From: an uncultured Thiohalocapsa sp.
GTDB lineage: Bacteria; Pseudomonadota; Gammaproteobacteria; Chromatiales; Chromatiaceae
Assembly: GCF_913062725.1 (NCBI RefSeq)
Contig: NZ_CAJXWY010000012.1
Coordinates: forward strand, 1-64,000
Direction of reading: 5' to 3'
Length of the DNA stretch: 64,000 bases
The notes under the pieces are model-generated. The model did not search any database and was not told the DNA's origin. It saw nothing but the letters and a program-made list of their open reading frames with translations. Position 1 is the first letter of the stretch. Each line of letters opens with the position of its first letter. This document shows positions 9,477-20,383 of this stretch, piece after piece. The position numbers were made by a program, and so were the translations under genes.

Positions 9477-10565
9477 TTGAGCAAGCAGATTCTGATTCTG
9501 CCCGGCGACGGGATCGGCCCCGAGATCGTCGCCGAGGCCGTCAAGGTGCTGATGTGCCTGCGGGCGGAGTACGGCCTGCACCTGGACATCTACGAGGCCC
9601 TGGTGGGCGGATCCGCCTACGACGAGCATGGTCATCCGTTGCCCGAAGAAACGCTGCGTCTGGCCCACGATTGCGACGCGGTGCTGCTCGGCGCCGTGGG
9701 CGGGCCCCAATGGGAGCCCCTGCACATCTCGGTGCGCCCGGAAAAGGGGCTGCTCGGCCTGCGCTCGGAGCTGGGGCTGTTCGCAAACCTGCGCCCGGCC
9801 ATCCTGTATCCGCAGCTGGCGGCGGCCTCGACCCTGAAGCCGGAGGTGGTCGCGGGGCTGGATCTGCTCATCGTCCGCGAGCTGACCGGCGGCATCTATT
9901 TCGGTCGTCCGCGCGGCGTCGAGACGTTGGCGTCCGGCGAGCGCCAGGGCATCAACACCCTGGTTTACACCGAATCGGAAATCGAGCGCATCTGTCGCGT
10001 GGCCTTCGATCTCGCCGGCAAGCGCGGGAACCGGGTGTGCTCCGTGGACAAAGCCAATGTGCTGGAATGCACCGAGCTGTGGCGCGAGGTCGCCACCCGT
10101 GTGGGCACCGACTATCCGGACGTGGAGCTGTCGCACATGTACGTGGACAACGCCGCCATGCAGCTGGTGCGGGCGCCGAAGCAGTTCGATGTGGTGGTCA
10201 CCACCAACATGTTCGGCGATATCCTCTCGGACTGCGCCGCCCAGCTGACGGGCTCCATCGGCATGCTGCCGTCGGCGTCGCTGAACGCCGAGGAGAAGGG
10301 CATGTACGAGCCCATCCATGGCTCAGCGCCGGATATCGCCGGCAAGGGCGTCGCCAATCCGCTGGCCACCATTTTGTCGGTGGCCATGATGCTGCGGTAC
10401 TCCCTGGACGAGCCGACCCACGCCGAGCGCATCGAGCGGGCGGTCTCGGATGTGCTGGATCAGGGCCTGCGCACCGCGGACATCGCCGCTGCGGGCACGC
10501 AGACGGTGGGCACCGCGCAGATGGGGGATGCCGTCGTGTCGGCGCTGCGGGCCAGCGCCGGTTAA
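9477..10565 (+). CDS. leuB: 3-isopropylmalate dehydrogenase
   Basis: 362 residues. It performs NAD-dependent oxidative decarboxylation of 3-isopropylmalate. [10 protein letters not shown] lies at the N-terminus, [14 protein letters not shown] near residue 139, DKANVLE near 193 and [16 protein letters not shown] near 283, all typical of the isocitrate/isopropylmalate dehydrogenase family. The start is a TTG at 9477, supported by the GAGGGAG Shine-Dalgarno sequence 5-6 nt upstream and by the usual [13 protein letters not shown]-terminus. The next potential ATG lies too deep in the fold. Confidence 0.95.
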   Translation: MSKQILILPGDGIGPEIVAEAVKVLMCLRAEYGLHLDIYEALVGGSAYDEHGHPLPEETLRLAHDCDAVLLGAVGGPQWEPLHISVRPEKGLLGLRSELGLFANLRPAILYPQLAAASTLKPEVVAGLDLLIVRELTGGIYFGRPRGVETLASGERQGINTLVYTESEIERICRVAFDLAGKRGNRVCSVDKANVLECTELWREVATRVGTDYPDVELSHMYVDNAAMQLVRAPKQFDVVVTTNMFGDILSDCAAQLTGSIGMLPSASLNAEEKGMYEPIHGSAPDIAGKGVANPLATILSVAMMLRYSLDEPTHAERIERAVSDVLDQGLRTADIAAAGTQTVGTAQMGDAVVSALRASAG

Positions 10566-10708
10566 TCGGGCGCGGGGGACGCGACATACGGCGAGCGTGA
10601 CGTTGGCCCCACGCCCTACGCCCGGGCCCTTTCCCATTGCGCTGTCTCACCCACCCGGTATACCGGGCTCGGTAAGATGGCCGACTGACTGATTGCTGGG
10701 GGTTGATC

Positions 10709-11824
10709 ATGAATCGAATCGGTTTCGTCGGCTGGCGCGGCATGGTGGGCTCGGTGCTGATGGCGCGCATGCGCGCGGAAGGGGATTTCGCGCGCATCCG
10801 CGAGCCCGTGTTTTTCTCCACGTCGCAGCAGGGCGAGCCGGGCCCGGACGTGGGCACCGGCGCGCAGCCGCTGCGCGATGCCCGCGACCTGGACGCGCTG
10901 GCGGCGATGGACGCCATCGTCACCTGCCAGGGCGGTGACTACACCGCCGAGGTCTTCGCGCCGCTGCGGGCCCAGGGCTGGCGCGGTTATTGGATCGACG
11001 CGGCCTCGACCCTGCGGATGGAGCCCGACAGCACCATCGTGCTCGATCCCGTCAACCGCGATGTGATCGATCAGGCCCTGGCCGCCGGCAAGCGCGATTT
11101 CATCGGCGGCAACTGCACCGTGAGCCTCATGCTGATGGCCGTCGGCGACCTGTTGCGCCGGGATCTCGTCGAGTGGGTCAGCGCCATGACCTATCAGGCC
11201 GCCTCGGGGGCGGGGGCGCGCAACATGCGCGAGCTGCTGCTGCAGATGGGCGCGCTGCGCGATGCCGTCGCCGCCGAGCTGGCCGACCCCCACAGCGCCA
11301 TCCTGGACATCGACCGCAAGGTCATCGAGACCATGCGCGGCGATGACTTTCCGGACCCGCTCTTCACGGTGCCCCTCGCCGGCAGCCTGATCCCCTGGAT
11401 CGACAAGGCCCTGGAAAACGGCCAGAGCCGCGAGGAGTGGAAGGGCGGTGTCGAGAGCAACAAGATTCTCGGCCGCGAGGGCCGCCCCATCCCCATCGAC
11501 GGCACCTGCGTGCGCATCGGGGCCATGCGCTGCCACAGCCAGGGCCTCACCATCAAGCTGAAGCGCGATCTGCCCATCGACGAGATCGCTGATATGCTCG
11601 CCGCCGCCAACGACTGGGTGCGGGTGGTGCCCAATGAGCGCGCGCGCACCATCGCCGAGCTGTCGCCAACCGCTGTCACCGGCCGACTGGATATCGCCGT
11701 GGGCCGCCTGCGCAAGATGAATCTGGGCCCCGAGTATCTGTCCGCCTTCACCGTGGGCGATCAGTTGTTGTGGGGCGCGGCAGAGCCCCTGCGCCGCATG
11801 CTTGCGCTGCTGTTGGCTCGGTAA
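10709..11824 (+). CDS. asd: Aspartate-semialdehyde dehydrogenase
   Basis: 371 residues. It makes aspartate semialdehyde, the branch precursor for lysine/diaminopimelate, threonine and methionine. The NADP-binding [12 protein letters not shown] is at the N-terminus, the catalytic Cys in [12 protein letters not shown] near residue 136, and the His-containing [15 protein letters not shown] near 270. This is the long gammaproteobacterial Asd type. The ATG at 10709 has GGGGG upstream. It follows leuB by 143 bp, probably with its own promoter in that gap, and precedes fimV as in Pseudomonas. Confidence 0.96.
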   Translation: MNRIGFVGWRGMVGSVLMARMRAEGDFARIREPVFFSTSQQGEPGPDVGTGAQPLRDARDLDALAAMDAIVTCQGGDYTAEVFAPLRAQGWRGYWIDAASTLRMEPDSTIVLDPVNRDVIDQALAAGKRDFIGGNCTVSLMLMAVGDLLRRDLVEWVSAMTYQAASGAGARNMRELLLQMGALRDAVAAELADPHSAILDIDRKVIETMRGDDFPDPLFTVPLAGSLIPWIDKALENGQSREEWKGGVESNKILGREGRPIPIDGTCVRIGAMRCHSQGLTIKLKRDLPIDEIADMLAAANDWVRVVPNERARTIAELSPTAVTGRLDIAVGRLRKMNLGPEYLSAFTVGDQLLWGAAEPLRRMLALLLAR

Positions 11825-11843
11825 TATCCCCATAATGTGTTGG

Positions 11844-11871
11844 TTGTTTCCCCCATCATTACGGCTATAGT
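11844..11871 (+). promoter_or_regulatory. Candidate fimV promoter
   Basis: TTGTTT (11844-11849) and TATAGT (11866-11871) are separated by 16 bp, in an AT-richer patch about 100 bp before the fimV start. The -10 matches consensus at 5 of 6 positions; the -35 is weak. Confidence 0.4.
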
Positions 11872-11973
11872 CCGAGTACGTTTCGTGCTCGTGTCGCCGA
11901 TACCCGGCGACAGCCCCAACCGCCGCGGCCGGCGGTCGGGTGTCGAGCGCCGGGCTCCGCAAGGGATGGAGGG

Positions 11974-14358
11974 ATGTTGCGAAAGCCGCCCCTGGTCATC
12001 GCCGCGCCGGTCGTGCTGGCCTGTGTGGCGGACGCTGCCGCCGCCCTGGGCCTGGGGGAGATCCGCACCCAGGCGGTGTTGAACCAGCCCTTCTACGCCG
12101 AGATCGCGCTCACGGACGTCGATGCCGCCGACATCGACAACATCCAGGTGCGGCTGGCGGAGCAGGACGCATTCGCCCGGGCCGGCGCCGAGCGCCCGGC
12201 GTTTCTGCGCCGCCTGCGGTTCACCGCCGCCCTCGGCACCGATGCGCGGCCCTACATTCAGGTCTCCAGTGCCGAGCCCATCCGCGAGCCCTATCTCAAT
12301 TTTCTGGTGGAGGCGATCTGGCCCGCGGGTCGGCTTGTGAAGGAATATGCCGTGCTGCTGGACCCGCCCGGCCGCGGTGGGCCGGTGGCACCGCGGATGG
12401 TGGCACCGACGGGCTCGGCGCCGCAGCCGCGGCCGCGTCAAGGGCTCGCACCGGCGGCGCCCGGCAGCCCGCTGCGCCAACAACAGGCCGCGCCCGCGGG
12501 CGCGGTGCGAACGCCGCCGCAACAGGCCGCCGAGGGCCGGCCGGGCGCCGGCGCGCCGGTGGCGGTGCCTGTGCCGGCGCAGGTCCGGGACACGCGTTTT
12601 CCGCTCCACCATGGTCCGGTACGCCCGGGCGCCAACCTCATCGCCATTGCGCGCGCCATGACACCAGCGGGCGCCAGCGTCGCACAGACGGCCTTGGCCC
12701 TCTTTCGCAACAACCAAAACGCCTTTGCGCGCGGCAACATCAATCATCTGCGCCGGGGGGCCCATCTGGTGGTGCCCAGCGCCGCCGCCCTCTTCGCGCT
12801 CGACCGGGCAACGGCCCAACGCGCGTTCGAGCAGGCCCTCGCCGGGCGCCGGGTCCATGACGCACCCCTCACCGATGGAGCGGGCGCCGCCGGGCCGCCC
12901 ATGGCAGCCGCGGACGCGCCGCCACCGTCATCGCCGACGACCGGCGCCACCGCGGCCGACCCGCGGGCGCTGGCGCAGCCGACGGCGGCGACGGGCCCGC
13001 GCCCGCGGCAGGAGCTGTCGCTGGTGCAGGACACCACCGAGCGCCACCGGCAAGCGACCAGGGCGCTGCGTCAGCGCGTCGCTGAGCTGGAACGGCGGCT
13101 CGCCGAGATCCAGCGCTTGCTGGCGCGGCGCGACGGGCAGCCGACGCAGTCCCCGCCGGCGGCTCGGACAGCCGATGCGGCAACATCGGCGGCGGCTCCG
13201 TCGGCGCCGACAATGCCCGGGTCTACCGGCGAGGTGGCGGGCGGCGACGTTGCGGATGGCGAGGGCGGAGGCGGCGACGTCCAGCCGGACGCGGCGCGCG
13301 CGGCGCTCGTCCAGGCGCCGCCGTCGGCGCCGCTCGCACCGGCGGATAGCGGCGACAAGGCGCCCGCGGCCGCCGGCGCGATGACGGGCGATGCCGAAGA
13401 TCCGCCGGCGGCGACGACGGCACGGGTCGAAGATGCCGGGGCGCCCGGCGCCGGCCAGGCTTCCACCCAGCCCTCGACCCAGCCCTCGACCCAGACCCCG
13501 GCCGAGCCCGCGTCCTGGCGCAGCGCGCCGGCGCTGGTGGGCGGCATCACCATCGACATGCCACCCTGGGCGCTGGCTGCCGCCGGCGGCATGCTGCTCG
13601 GCGGGCTCGGCTTATTGGCGGATCGCCGCCGGCGCCAGCTCGCCGTCGGGGCGGATGATGACGGCGTGGATGATGACCGTGTGGCAGGGGCGCACGCGGG
13701 CGGGAGGACGTCGGCGCCGCAATCACCCCTGGACGCGGCCGGGGACGCCTGCACCGGGGCGGCCGAGCGCCCCGGGGGTGACCTCGACGGCGACACGCCC
13801 GCGGCGCCGGACCCGGTTGCGGCGTTCGATGCCCCGCAGCCCGTGGAGTCCTGCGAGTGGGGCGCGGATGACCGCCTCGGCCTGGCGCTGGACGACGGGA
13901 TGGGGCGCCTGCGATCGCCGGCGGATACGCAGCCGACGGACTGCGATGTGCCGGGCTTCGAAGCATCGCCGGCGTCGACCGGGGACATCGAGCGCCGCGA
14001 GCTGCGCGCAGGCCCACGCCTGGCGCCGCCCGATCCTCAGGCGCCGGCCCGGGAGCCGCCTGCGCTGGCGGCGCTGGAGTACCAGCCGGAGGTGTCTGTG
14101 GCCGCCTGCCCCGCGGGCGACGAGGGGACCGCCGCCGGTGGTGGCGGGCCGGACAGCATCCCCGGCGGGGCACCCTTTGCGCAGTGGCACACCGACGCCG
14201 GAGGCTGGGACGATGTGGCCACCAAGTTGGACCTGGCGCGTGCCTATCTGGATGTGGACGACCCGGTTGCGGCCCGGGCCCTCCTGAACGCCGTGGTGGC
14301 TGCGGGCGATGAGCGCCAGCGCACCGACGCCGAAGCCCTGCTGGCGACGCTCGGTTGA
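11974..14358 (+). CDS. fimV: FimV-like polar hub protein
   Basis: 794 residues. A signal peptide (about residues 1-23) precedes the FimV N-terminal domain starting GLGEIRTQAVLNQPFYAEIAL. A LysM peptidoglycan-binding segment is at about 215-270, with GANLIAIARAM. A coiled-coil stretch near 350-380 (ALRQRVAELERRLAEIQRLL) is followed by a low-complexity Pro/Ala linker, one TM segment near 530-545 and an acidic cytosolic region. The FimV C-terminal TPR-like domain (TKLDLARAYLDVDDPVAARALL) ends the protein. FimV organises the cell pole, type IV pili and twitching. The position between asd and truA is conserved. The start is an ATG with a GGATGGAGGG Shine-Dalgarno sequence just upstream. Confidence 0.9.
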   Translation: MLRKPPLVIAAPVVLACVADAAAALGLGEIRTQAVLNQPFYAEIALTDVDAADIDNIQVRLAEQDAFARAGAERPAFLRRLRFTAALGTDARPYIQVSSAEPIREPYLNFLVEAIWPAGRLVKEYAVLLDPPGRGGPVAPRMVAPTGSAPQPRPRQGLAPAAPGSPLRQQQAAPAGAVRTPPQQAAEGRPGAGAPVAVPVPAQVRDTRFPLHHGPVRPGANLIAIARAMTPAGASVAQTALALFRNNQNAFARGNINHLRRGAHLVVPSAAALFALDRATAQRAFEQALAGRRVHDAPLTDGAGAAGPPMAAADAPPPSSPTTGATAADPRALAQPTAATGPRPRQELSLVQDTTERHRQATRALRQRVAELERRLAEIQRLLARRDGQPTQSPPAARTADAATSAAAPSAPTMPGSTGEVAGGDVADGEGGGGDVQPDAARAALVQAPPSAPLAPADSGDKAPAAAGAMTGDAEDPPAATTARVEDAGAPGAGQASTQPSTQPSTQTPAEPASWRSAPALVGGITIDMPPWALAAAGGMLLGGLGLLADRRRRQLAVGADDDGVDDDRVAGAHAGGRTSAPQSPLDAAGDACTGAAERPGGDLDGDTPAAPDPVAAFDAPQPVESCEWGADDRLGLALDDGMGRLRSPADTQPTDCDVPGFEASPASTGDIERRELRAGPRLAPPDPQAPAREPPALAALEYQPEVSVAACPAGDEGTAAGGGGPDSIPGGAPFAQWHTDAGGWDDVATKLDLARAYLDVDDPVAARALLNAVVAAGDERQRTDAEALLATLG
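13462..13497 (+). repeat. 12-bp tandem repeat within fimV
   Basis: Three consecutive near-identical 12-bp units (TCGACCCAGCCC type) encode the STQP repeat in the fimV linker. The array is in frame, so copy-number change would only alter linker length. Confidence 0.7.
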
Positions 14359-14522
14359 GCCGAAGCGCCGTCGCTGGTATGAAGGCGGACTTGTGATGCT
14401 TATCCATTCACCCCGTCAGCGCTCGTCGAGCGGCCACCGTCGCAGTGGGGATAGCCCGGACCGCCGTGCCGCCGCAGCCACAACCGCAAAGTCGCCCAAT
14501 CATCCTGCCCGGGCATGCGCGG

Positions 14523-15350
14523 ATGCGCCAGACTGAGCGCGGCGTGGCACGCGATGTGGGTGCCCGGCGTATCGCCCTGGCGGTGGAATACGACGGTGGC
14601 GCCTACAGCGGCTGGCAGCTCCAGCACCACGCGGACACGGTGCAGGCGCGGCTCGAGGCCGCCGCGAGCCGGGTCGCCGCCGAGCCGGTGCGGGTGCATT
14701 GCGCGGGGCGCACCGATGCGGGCGTGCACGCTTCAGGGCAGGTCGTGCATTTTGATACGCAGGCCGAGCGCAGTTTGCGCAGCTGGGTGCTCGGCATCAA
14801 CAGCCATCTGCCGGACGACATCGCCGTGCGCTGGGCGCAGGGGGTGGCCCCGGACTTCCACGCCCGCTTCAGCGCCACCGGTCGTCATTACCGCTATGTC
14901 ATCCTGTGCCGGCCGACACGCTCGGCGCTCTGGCGCCGGCGGGCGGTGTGGACGCACAAGGCGCTGGATCTGGGGCGCATGCGCACGGCGGGTGCGTTGC
15001 TGGTGGGGCGGCACGATTTCACCAGCTTTCGGGCGCTCGCCTGTCAGGCCAAGAGTCCCGTGCGGACCTTGCGCTACCTGCATCTGGCGCGGCAGGGGGA
15101 TTTGATCATGCTCACGGTGGGCGCGGACGGCTTTCTGCACCATATGGTCCGCAACATCGCCGGTGTGCTGATGGCCATCGGCGGCGGCGAGGCGCCGGTG
15201 GCCTGGACGGCCGAGCTGTTGGCGCTGCGCGATCGCGCGCGCGGCGGTGTGACGGCGCCGCCCCATGGGCTGTACCTGACCGGCGTCGATTATCCGGCCC
15301 ACTTCGGCCTGCCCACGGGCGGCGACGTGGCCGGCCCGCCTGTGCTGTAA
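14523..15350 (+). CDS. truA: tRNA pseudouridine(38-40) synthase
   Basis: 275 residues. It converts U38-U40 of the anticodon arm to pseudouridine. The catalytic Asp is in the CAGRTDAGVHASGQVVHF block near residue 65. ALAVEYDGGAYSGWQ opens the fold, and VGADGFLHHMVRNIAGVLMAIG near 200 is the usual second-half signature. The ATG at 14523 is chosen because homology begins about 20 residues later; an upstream ATG at 14445 would add a Gln/Pro-rich extension. It sits between fimV and trpF as in Pseudomonas. Confidence 0.94.
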   Translation: MRQTERGVARDVGARRIALAVEYDGGAYSGWQLQHHADTVQARLEAAASRVAAEPVRVHCAGRTDAGVHASGQVVHFDTQAERSLRSWVLGINSHLPDDIAVRWAQGVAPDFHARFSATGRHYRYVILCRPTRSALWRRRAVWTHKALDLGRMRTAGALLVGRHDFTSFRALACQAKSPVRTLRYLHLARQGDLIMLTVGADGFLHHMVRNIAGVLMAIGGGEAPVAWTAELLALRDRARGGVTAPPHGLYLTGVDYPAHFGLPTGGDVAGPPVL

Positions 15351-15381
15351 TGTCGGGCTGAGTCCTCGTTGCTACCCGTCC

Positions 15382-16011
15382 ATGCGAACACGCGTCAAGA
15401 TCTGCGGTCTGACCCGCGAGCAGGATGTCGCCGCCGCCGTCGCCGCCGGGGCCGACGCCCTCGGCTTCGTGTTTCATGCGCCGAGCCCCCGGGCCGTCGA
15501 TCTGGAGCAGGCGGCCACGCTGGCGGCGCAGGTGCCGGCCTTCGTCAGCCGCGTCGGGTTGTTCGTGGATGCGGAGCCCGCGCGCATCGCCGAGGCCGTG
15601 CGCCGGGTGCCCCTGGATCTGATCCAGTTCCATGGCCACGAGCCGCCGGCGGCATGCGCCGGCTGCGACCGGCCCTGGATCAAGGCCATCGCCATGCGCG
15701 AGGGGATCGACCTGGAGGCGACGGCGGCGGCGTATCATGCGGCCGCGGCGCTGCTGCTGGATACCTATGACCCGGCGCTCGCGGGCGGCACGGGCCGGCG
15801 CTTCGATTGGCAACGGGTGCCGCCGGCGCTGGCGCCCCGGATCATCCTCGCCGGGGGACTCAGCGCCGATAACGTCGCCGCCGCCATCGCCCGCGTCAAG
15901 CCGTACGCGGTCGACGTGAGCGGCGGTGTCGAAGCCGATAAAGGCCTCAAGGATCACCGTAAGATCAACGAATTCATGCAGGGGGTACGCGATGGCGACC
16001 ATCGCCGATGA
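15382..16011 (+). CDS. trpF: Phosphoribosylanthranilate isomerase
   Basis: 209 residues, a standard monofunctional (beta/alpha)8 isomerase of tryptophan synthesis. The catalytic Cys is in [12 protein letters not shown] at the N-terminus and the catalytic Asp near residue 130 in LLLDTYDP. Phosphate-binding [14 protein letters not shown] and [15 protein letters not shown] lie at the C-terminus. Its last 20 nt overlap the trpB start in another frame, indicating translational coupling. Confidence 0.95.
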   Translation: MRTRVKICGLTREQDVAAAVAAGADALGFVFHAPSPRAVDLEQAATLAAQVPAFVSRVGLFVDAEPARIAEAVRRVPLDLIQFHGHEPPAACAGCDRPWIKAIAMREGIDLEATAAAYHAAAALLLDTYDPALAGGTGRRFDWQRVPPALAPRIILAGGLSADNVAAAIARVKPYAVDVSGGVEADKGLKDHRKINEFMQGVRDGDHRR

Positions 16012-17242
16012 GATGCAACAGCCGGTTGCGGCCGAGGCCGTGCAGACCGGCTACCACTACCCGGACGCCAACGGCCATTTCGGCCGCTATGGCGGGCGCT
16101 TCGTGCCCGAGACCCTGATGCATCCGCTGGCGGAGCTGACGGACGCCTACGAGCGCTACCTGAAAGACCCGGCCTTCCTGGCGGAGCTGGACAACGACCT
16201 GCGTGACTACGTGGGACGGCCGTCGCCCCTCTACCACGCCGAGCGCTGGAGCCGCGAGCTGGGCGGCGCACAGATCTTCCTCAAGCGCGAGGATCTGAAT
16301 CACACCGGCGCCCACAAGGTGAACAACACCGTGGGCCAGGCGCTGCTCGCCAAGCGCATGGGCAAGACGCGCATCATCGCCGAGACGGGCGCCGGCCAGC
16401 ACGGCGTCGCTTCGGCCACGGTGGCGGCGCGCATGGGGCTCGAGTGTGTGGTGTACATGGGCGAAGTGGACGTCGCCCGCCAGCGTGCGAACGTCTATCG
16501 CATGCGCCTGCTGGGGGCGCAGGTGGTGTCGGTGAAGTCCGGTTCCCGTACCCTCAAGGATGCGCTGAACGAGGCCATGCGCGACTGGGTCACCAATGTC
16601 GACAACACCTTCTATATCATCGGCACCGTCGCCGGTCCGCATCCGTACCCGGCCATGGTGCGGGACTTTCAGGCGGTGATCGGCCGCGAGGCCCGCACCC
16701 AGATGCTCGAGCGCAGCGGCCGTCTGCCGGATGTGGTGCTGGCGTGCGTCGGCGGCGGCTCCAACGCCATCGGCCTCTTTTATCCCTTCATCGATGATGC
16801 CGATGTGCGCATGATCGGCGTCGAAGCCGGGGGCGAGGGCATCGCCAGCGGCCACCACGCGGCGCCGCTGTGTGCCGGCAAGCCGGGCGTGCTGCACGGC
16901 AACCGGACCTACCTGATGGAGGATGAGAACGGCCAGATCGCGGCCACCCATTCGGTTTCCGCCGGCCTCGATTACCCCGGCGTCGGCCCCGAGCACGCCT
17001 GGCTCAAAGACTCCGGCCGCGCCGAGTACATCGCCGTCAGCGATGATGAAGCGCTGGCGGCATTTCATGGCCTCACCCGCACCGAGGGCATCATGCCGGC
17101 GCTCGAGACCAGCCATGCGCTGGCGTACGCCGCCAAGCTCGCGCCCACCCTGCGCCGTGACCAGACCATCGTCGTGAACCTCTCCGGCCGCGGCGACAAG
17201 GACATGGACACCGTCGCCCAACTGGACGGGATCGTGCTGTGA
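15992..17242 (+). CDS. trpB: Tryptophan synthase beta chain
   Basis: 416 residues. It condenses indole with serine using PLP. The PLP Lys is in [18 protein letters not shown] near residue 100. [13 protein letters not shown] near 246 binds the PLP phosphate. [13 protein letters not shown] marks the N-terminus. The ATG at 15992 lies inside the end of trpF and is preceded by GGGGG. The stop overlaps the trpA GTG (GTGA), so the alpha and beta chains are made stoichiometrically. Confidence 0.96.
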   Translation: MATIADEMQQPVAAEAVQTGYHYPDANGHFGRYGGRFVPETLMHPLAELTDAYERYLKDPAFLAELDNDLRDYVGRPSPLYHAERWSRELGGAQIFLKREDLNHTGAHKVNNTVGQALLAKRMGKTRIIAETGAGQHGVASATVAARMGLECVVYMGEVDVARQRANVYRMRLLGAQVVSVKSGSRTLKDALNEAMRDWVTNVDNTFYIIGTVAGPHPYPAMVRDFQAVIGREARTQMLERSGRLPDVVLACVGGGSNAIGLFYPFIDDADVRMIGVEAGGEGIASGHHAAPLCAGKPGVLHGNRTYLMEDENGQIAATHSVSAGLDYPGVGPEHAWLKDSGRAEYIAVSDDEALAAFHGLTRTEGIMPALETSHALAYAAKLAPTLRRDQTIVVNLSGRGDKDMDTVAQLDGIVL

Positions 17243-18066
17243 GCCGTATCGATGGCCTGTTCGAGCGCCTGCGCGGCCAGGGCCGCACGGCGCTGATTCC
17301 CTTCGTCACCGCCGGCGACCCCCAGCCGGATGTGACGGTGGCACTGATGCACCGGATGGTGGCCGCCGGCGCAGACCTGATCGAGCTGGGTGTGCCGTTC
17401 TCCGATCCCATCGCCGACGGTCCGGTGATCCAGCGCGCCACGGAGCGCGCGCTGGCGGCGGGGGTGCGCCTGCGCGATGTGCTGGAGATGGTGCGCGCCT
17501 TCCGCACCCAGGACACCGTCACACCGGTGGTGCTCATGGGCTATCTGAACCCCATCGAGATCATGGGTGTCGAGACCTTCGCCGCAGAAGCCGCCGCGGC
17601 CGGCGTGGATGGTGCCCTGGTGGTGGACGTGCCGCCGGAGGAGGCCGCTGAGCTCGCCGGCAAGCTGCGCCCGCACGCGCTCGACCTGGTGTATCTGCTG
17701 GCGCCGACATCGGATGCCGAGCGCATCGCGCGCATCGGTGGGGTCGCCTCGGGCTTCGTCTACTATGTCGCCGTCAAGGGCGTCACCGGTGCGGGTAATC
17801 TCGATATCGACGGCGTCGGCGCCAAGCTGGCGGAGATCCGCGCCCGCATCCCGCTGCCGGTGGGCGTGGGCTTCGGCATCAAGGATGGCGAGAGCGCCGC
17901 ACGCGTTGCGGCGGTGGCGGATGCGGTCATCGTCGGCAGTGCCATCGTCGAGCGGATCGAGGCCCTGATGGAGACGCCGGCGGCGATCGCCGATGCGGTG
18001 GCGGACTTCATCGGCGCGCTGCGCCAGGCCATCGATGCGGCCGATCGGCGCCGGGAGGCGCCATGA
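17239..18066 (+). CDS. trpA: Tryptophan synthase alpha chain
   Basis: 275 residues. It cleaves indole-3-glycerol phosphate and channels indole to TrpB. The catalytic Glu is in [19 protein letters not shown] near residue 52 and the catalytic Asp near 63. The phosphate-binding loop is [11 protein letters not shown] near 213. It starts with GTG in a 4-nt overlap with trpB and ends in an ATGA overlap with accD, so it is translationally linked to both neighbours. Confidence 0.96.
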   Translation: MSRIDGLFERLRGQGRTALIPFVTAGDPQPDVTVALMHRMVAAGADLIELGVPFSDPIADGPVIQRATERALAAGVRLRDVLEMVRAFRTQDTVTPVVLMGYLNPIEIMGVETFAAEAAAAGVDGALVVDVPPEEAAELAGKLRPHALDLVYLLAPTSDAERIARIGGVASGFVYYVAVKGVTGAGNLDIDGVGAKLAEIRARIPLPVGVGFGIKDGESAARVAAVADAVIVGSAIVERIEALMETPAAIADAVADFIGALRQAIDAADRRREAP

Positions 18067-18971
18067 GCCGGCCCAAGGGCGATGCCGTGAGCTGGTTCGA
18101 AAAGCTGATCCCGAGTCGCATCCGCACCGAGGCCAACAGCAAGCGCGCGGTGCCCGAGGGGCTCTGGGACAAGTGCCCAGGCTGCAATGCCGTGCTCTAT
18201 CGCGCCGAGCTGGAGCGCAATCTCGACGTCTGCCCCAAGTGCAGTCACCACAACCGTATCGGTGCGCGGCGGCGGCTGGCACTCTTCCTGGATGACGCCG
18301 CCGCGGCGGAGGAGATTGGCGCCGAGCTGGAGTCCGTCGACCCGCTGAAGTTCAAGGATCTGAAAAAGTACCGCGAGCGACTCGCCCAGGCGCAGAAGCA
18401 AACCAGCGAGCGCGAGGCCATGGTGGTGCTGCGCGGACAGTTGAAGGGGATGGGGATCGTCGCCGGCGCGTTCGAGTTTCGCTTCATGGGTGGCTCGATG
18501 GGCTCGGTGGTGGGGGAGCGTTTCGTGCGCGGTGTCGAGGTGGCCGTGCGTGATCACCTGCCTTTGGTCTGCTTCTCGGCCAGCGGCGGGGCGCGCATGC
18601 AGGAGTCGCTGTTCTCGCTGTTGCAGATGGCCAAAACCAGCGCCGCCCTCGGGCGCCTGCGCGACAAGGGCCTGCCGTTCATCTCGGTGATGACCGATCC
18701 CACCATGGGTGGCGTCTCCGCGAGCCTGGCCATGCTCGGCGACATCAACATCGCCGAGCCCGGTGCGCTCATCGGTTTCGCCGGGCCCCGCGTCATCGAG
18801 CAGACCGTGCGCGAGACCCTGCCGGAGGGCTTCCAGCGCAGTGAGTTCCTGGTGGAGCACGGCGCCCTGGATCAGATCTGTGATCGTCGCGACCTGCGTG
18901 AGCGTGTCGCCACCCTCTTGTCCATGCTGATGCGCCGGCCCCAGGACGAAGGCCTGGAGCTGAGCGCCTAG
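18063..18971 (+). CDS. accD: Acetyl-CoA carboxylase carboxyltransferase subunit beta
   Basis: 302 residues. With AccA it transfers CO2 from biotin to acetyl-CoA for fatty acid synthesis. An N-terminal zinc ribbon, CPGC then CPKC about 20 residues later, is followed by the crotonase-like carboxyltransferase domain with [23 protein letters not shown] and [15 protein letters not shown]. Coupling to trpA by ATGA and the location before folC are conserved in gammaproteobacteria. Confidence 0.96.
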   Translation: MSRPKGDAVSWFEKLIPSRIRTEANSKRAVPEGLWDKCPGCNAVLYRAELERNLDVCPKCSHHNRIGARRRLALFLDDAAAAEEIGAELESVDPLKFKDLKKYRERLAQAQKQTSEREAMVVLRGQLKGMGIVAGAFEFRFMGGSMGSVVGERFVRGVEVAVRDHLPLVCFSASGGARMQESLFSLLQMAKTSAALGRLRDKGLPFISVMTDPTMGGVSASLAMLGDINIAEPGALIGFAGPRVIEQTVRETLPEGFQRSEFLVEHGALDQICDRRDLRERVATLLSMLMRRPQDEGLELSA

Positions 18972-19034
18972 CCGCTGGATCGCCGCCCCGGCGCGCCCAG
19001 TCCTTCCAGGCCCCACAGCCAAGCCGCTTCGCCG

Positions 19035-20312
19035 ATGCGCTTCGATCAGCTCGCCGACTGGCTCGCCTGGCAGCAGACCCTGCACCCCAGTGCAATCGAT
19101 CTGCGCCTGGAGCGGGTCGGGGCGGTTTGGGACACCCTCGGCCTTGGGCCCTTCGCCTGCCCGGTGGTCACCGTCGGCGGCACCAATGGCAAGGGCTCGG
19201 TGGTGGCCTGTCTGGACGCCATTTGTCGCGCCGCCGGTCATCGCACCTGCGCCTACACCTCGCCGCATCTGCTGCGCTACAACGAGCGTATCCGCCTCGA
19301 CGGCGCCGATGCGACGGATGCCGCCATCTGCGATGCCTTTGCGCGCATCGACGCGGCACGTGGTGACCGTTCGCTCACCTATTTCGAGTTCGCCACCCTC
19401 GCCGCCCTGACGCTGTTCGCCGGGGCGGCACCGGACGTGGTGCTGCTGGAAGTGGGACTCGGCGGACGCCTGGACGCGGTGAACATCATCGATGCCGACG
19501 TCGCCGTCGTCACCAGTATCGGCCGCGATCACATGGCCTGGCTCGGGGAGACGCCGGCGCAGATCGCCGTTGAGAAGGCGGGTATCTTCCGGCCCGGCAG
19601 ACCGGCGATCATCGGGCAGGCGGCGGCACCGCCGCGGCTGCGCGAGCGGGCGCTGGAGTTGGGTGCCGAGCCGCTGCAGTTGGGACGGGAGTTCCATTGG
19701 CGGCTCGATACCGGACAATGGGCCTGGCAGGGACCGCAGGATCGCCGCCGCGAGGCGTTGCCGGCGCCGGCGCTGCGCGGACGCTATCAGTACGACAATG
19801 CGTCCGCGGCGATTTGTGCCCTGGACTGTTTGCGCGAGCGCCTGCCGCTGGGCAACGCCGCATTGCGTCAGGGCCTGCAACGGGTGCGGCTGCCGGGGCG
19901 GTTCACGGTCCTGCCGGGCCGGCCCACCTGGGTGCTGGATGTGGCCCATAACGCCGAGGCGGCGCAGGTGCTGGCGCAAAACCTGGCAGCGCTGGGCTGT
20001 ACTGGCCCGCGCCACGCGGTGGTCGGACTCTCCGCCGACAAAGAAGCCGTCGCCGTCACATCGGCATTGGCCCGGTGGGTGGATCGGTGGCATGTGGTGC
20101 GGGCACCGGGACCCCGCGGCATGGCCGAAGACGTGCTGGCGGGCGCCATTGCAGCCGCTATCCCGGGGGCGACGCCCCAAGCGCACGCCAGCCTCGATGC
20201 GGCGGTCGCGGCCATTCGTGGGGGCTTGGCCGAGGATGCCTGCGTCCTGGTGTTCGGGTCTTTCACCCTGGTCGAAGCGGCTCTGCGCAACGCTGCTATC
20301 GCTGCGGTATAA
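19035..20312 (+). CDS. folC: Bifunctional dihydrofolate synthase / folylpolyglutamate synthase
   Basis: 425 residues, Mur-ligase fold. The P-loop GGTNGKGSVVAC is near residue 50. YTSPHLLRYNERI near 76 and VGLGGRLDAVNIID near 143 are FolC hallmarks. VLDVAHNAEAAQVLAQNL near 301 begins the C-terminal glutamate-ligase domain. It adds glutamate to dihydropteroate and to folates. It lies 63 bp after accD and 71 bp before the SPOR-domain gene. Confidence 0.94.
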   Translation: MRFDQLADWLAWQQTLHPSAIDLRLERVGAVWDTLGLGPFACPVVTVGGTNGKGSVVACLDAICRAAGHRTCAYTSPHLLRYNERIRLDGADATDAAICDAFARIDAARGDRSLTYFEFATLAALTLFAGAAPDVVLLEVGLGGRLDAVNIIDADVAVVTSIGRDHMAWLGETPAQIAVEKAGIFRPGRPAIIGQAAAPPRLRERALELGAEPLQLGREFHWRLDTGQWAWQGPQDRRREALPAPALRGRYQYDNASAAICALDCLRERLPLGNAALRQGLQRVRLPGRFTVLPGRPTWVLDVAHNAEAAQVLAQNLAALGCTGPRHAVVGLSADKEAVAVTSALARWVDRWHVVRAPGPRGMAEDVLAGAIAAAIPGATPQAHASLDAAVAAIRGGLAEDACVLVFGSFTLVEAALRNAAIAAV

Positions 20313-20383
20313 TTGGCGCCAGCGTGCGGGGGCAGGGCGCACAAGCACATTTCCAACGCCGGATAAACCTTGGAGCCTCGTGA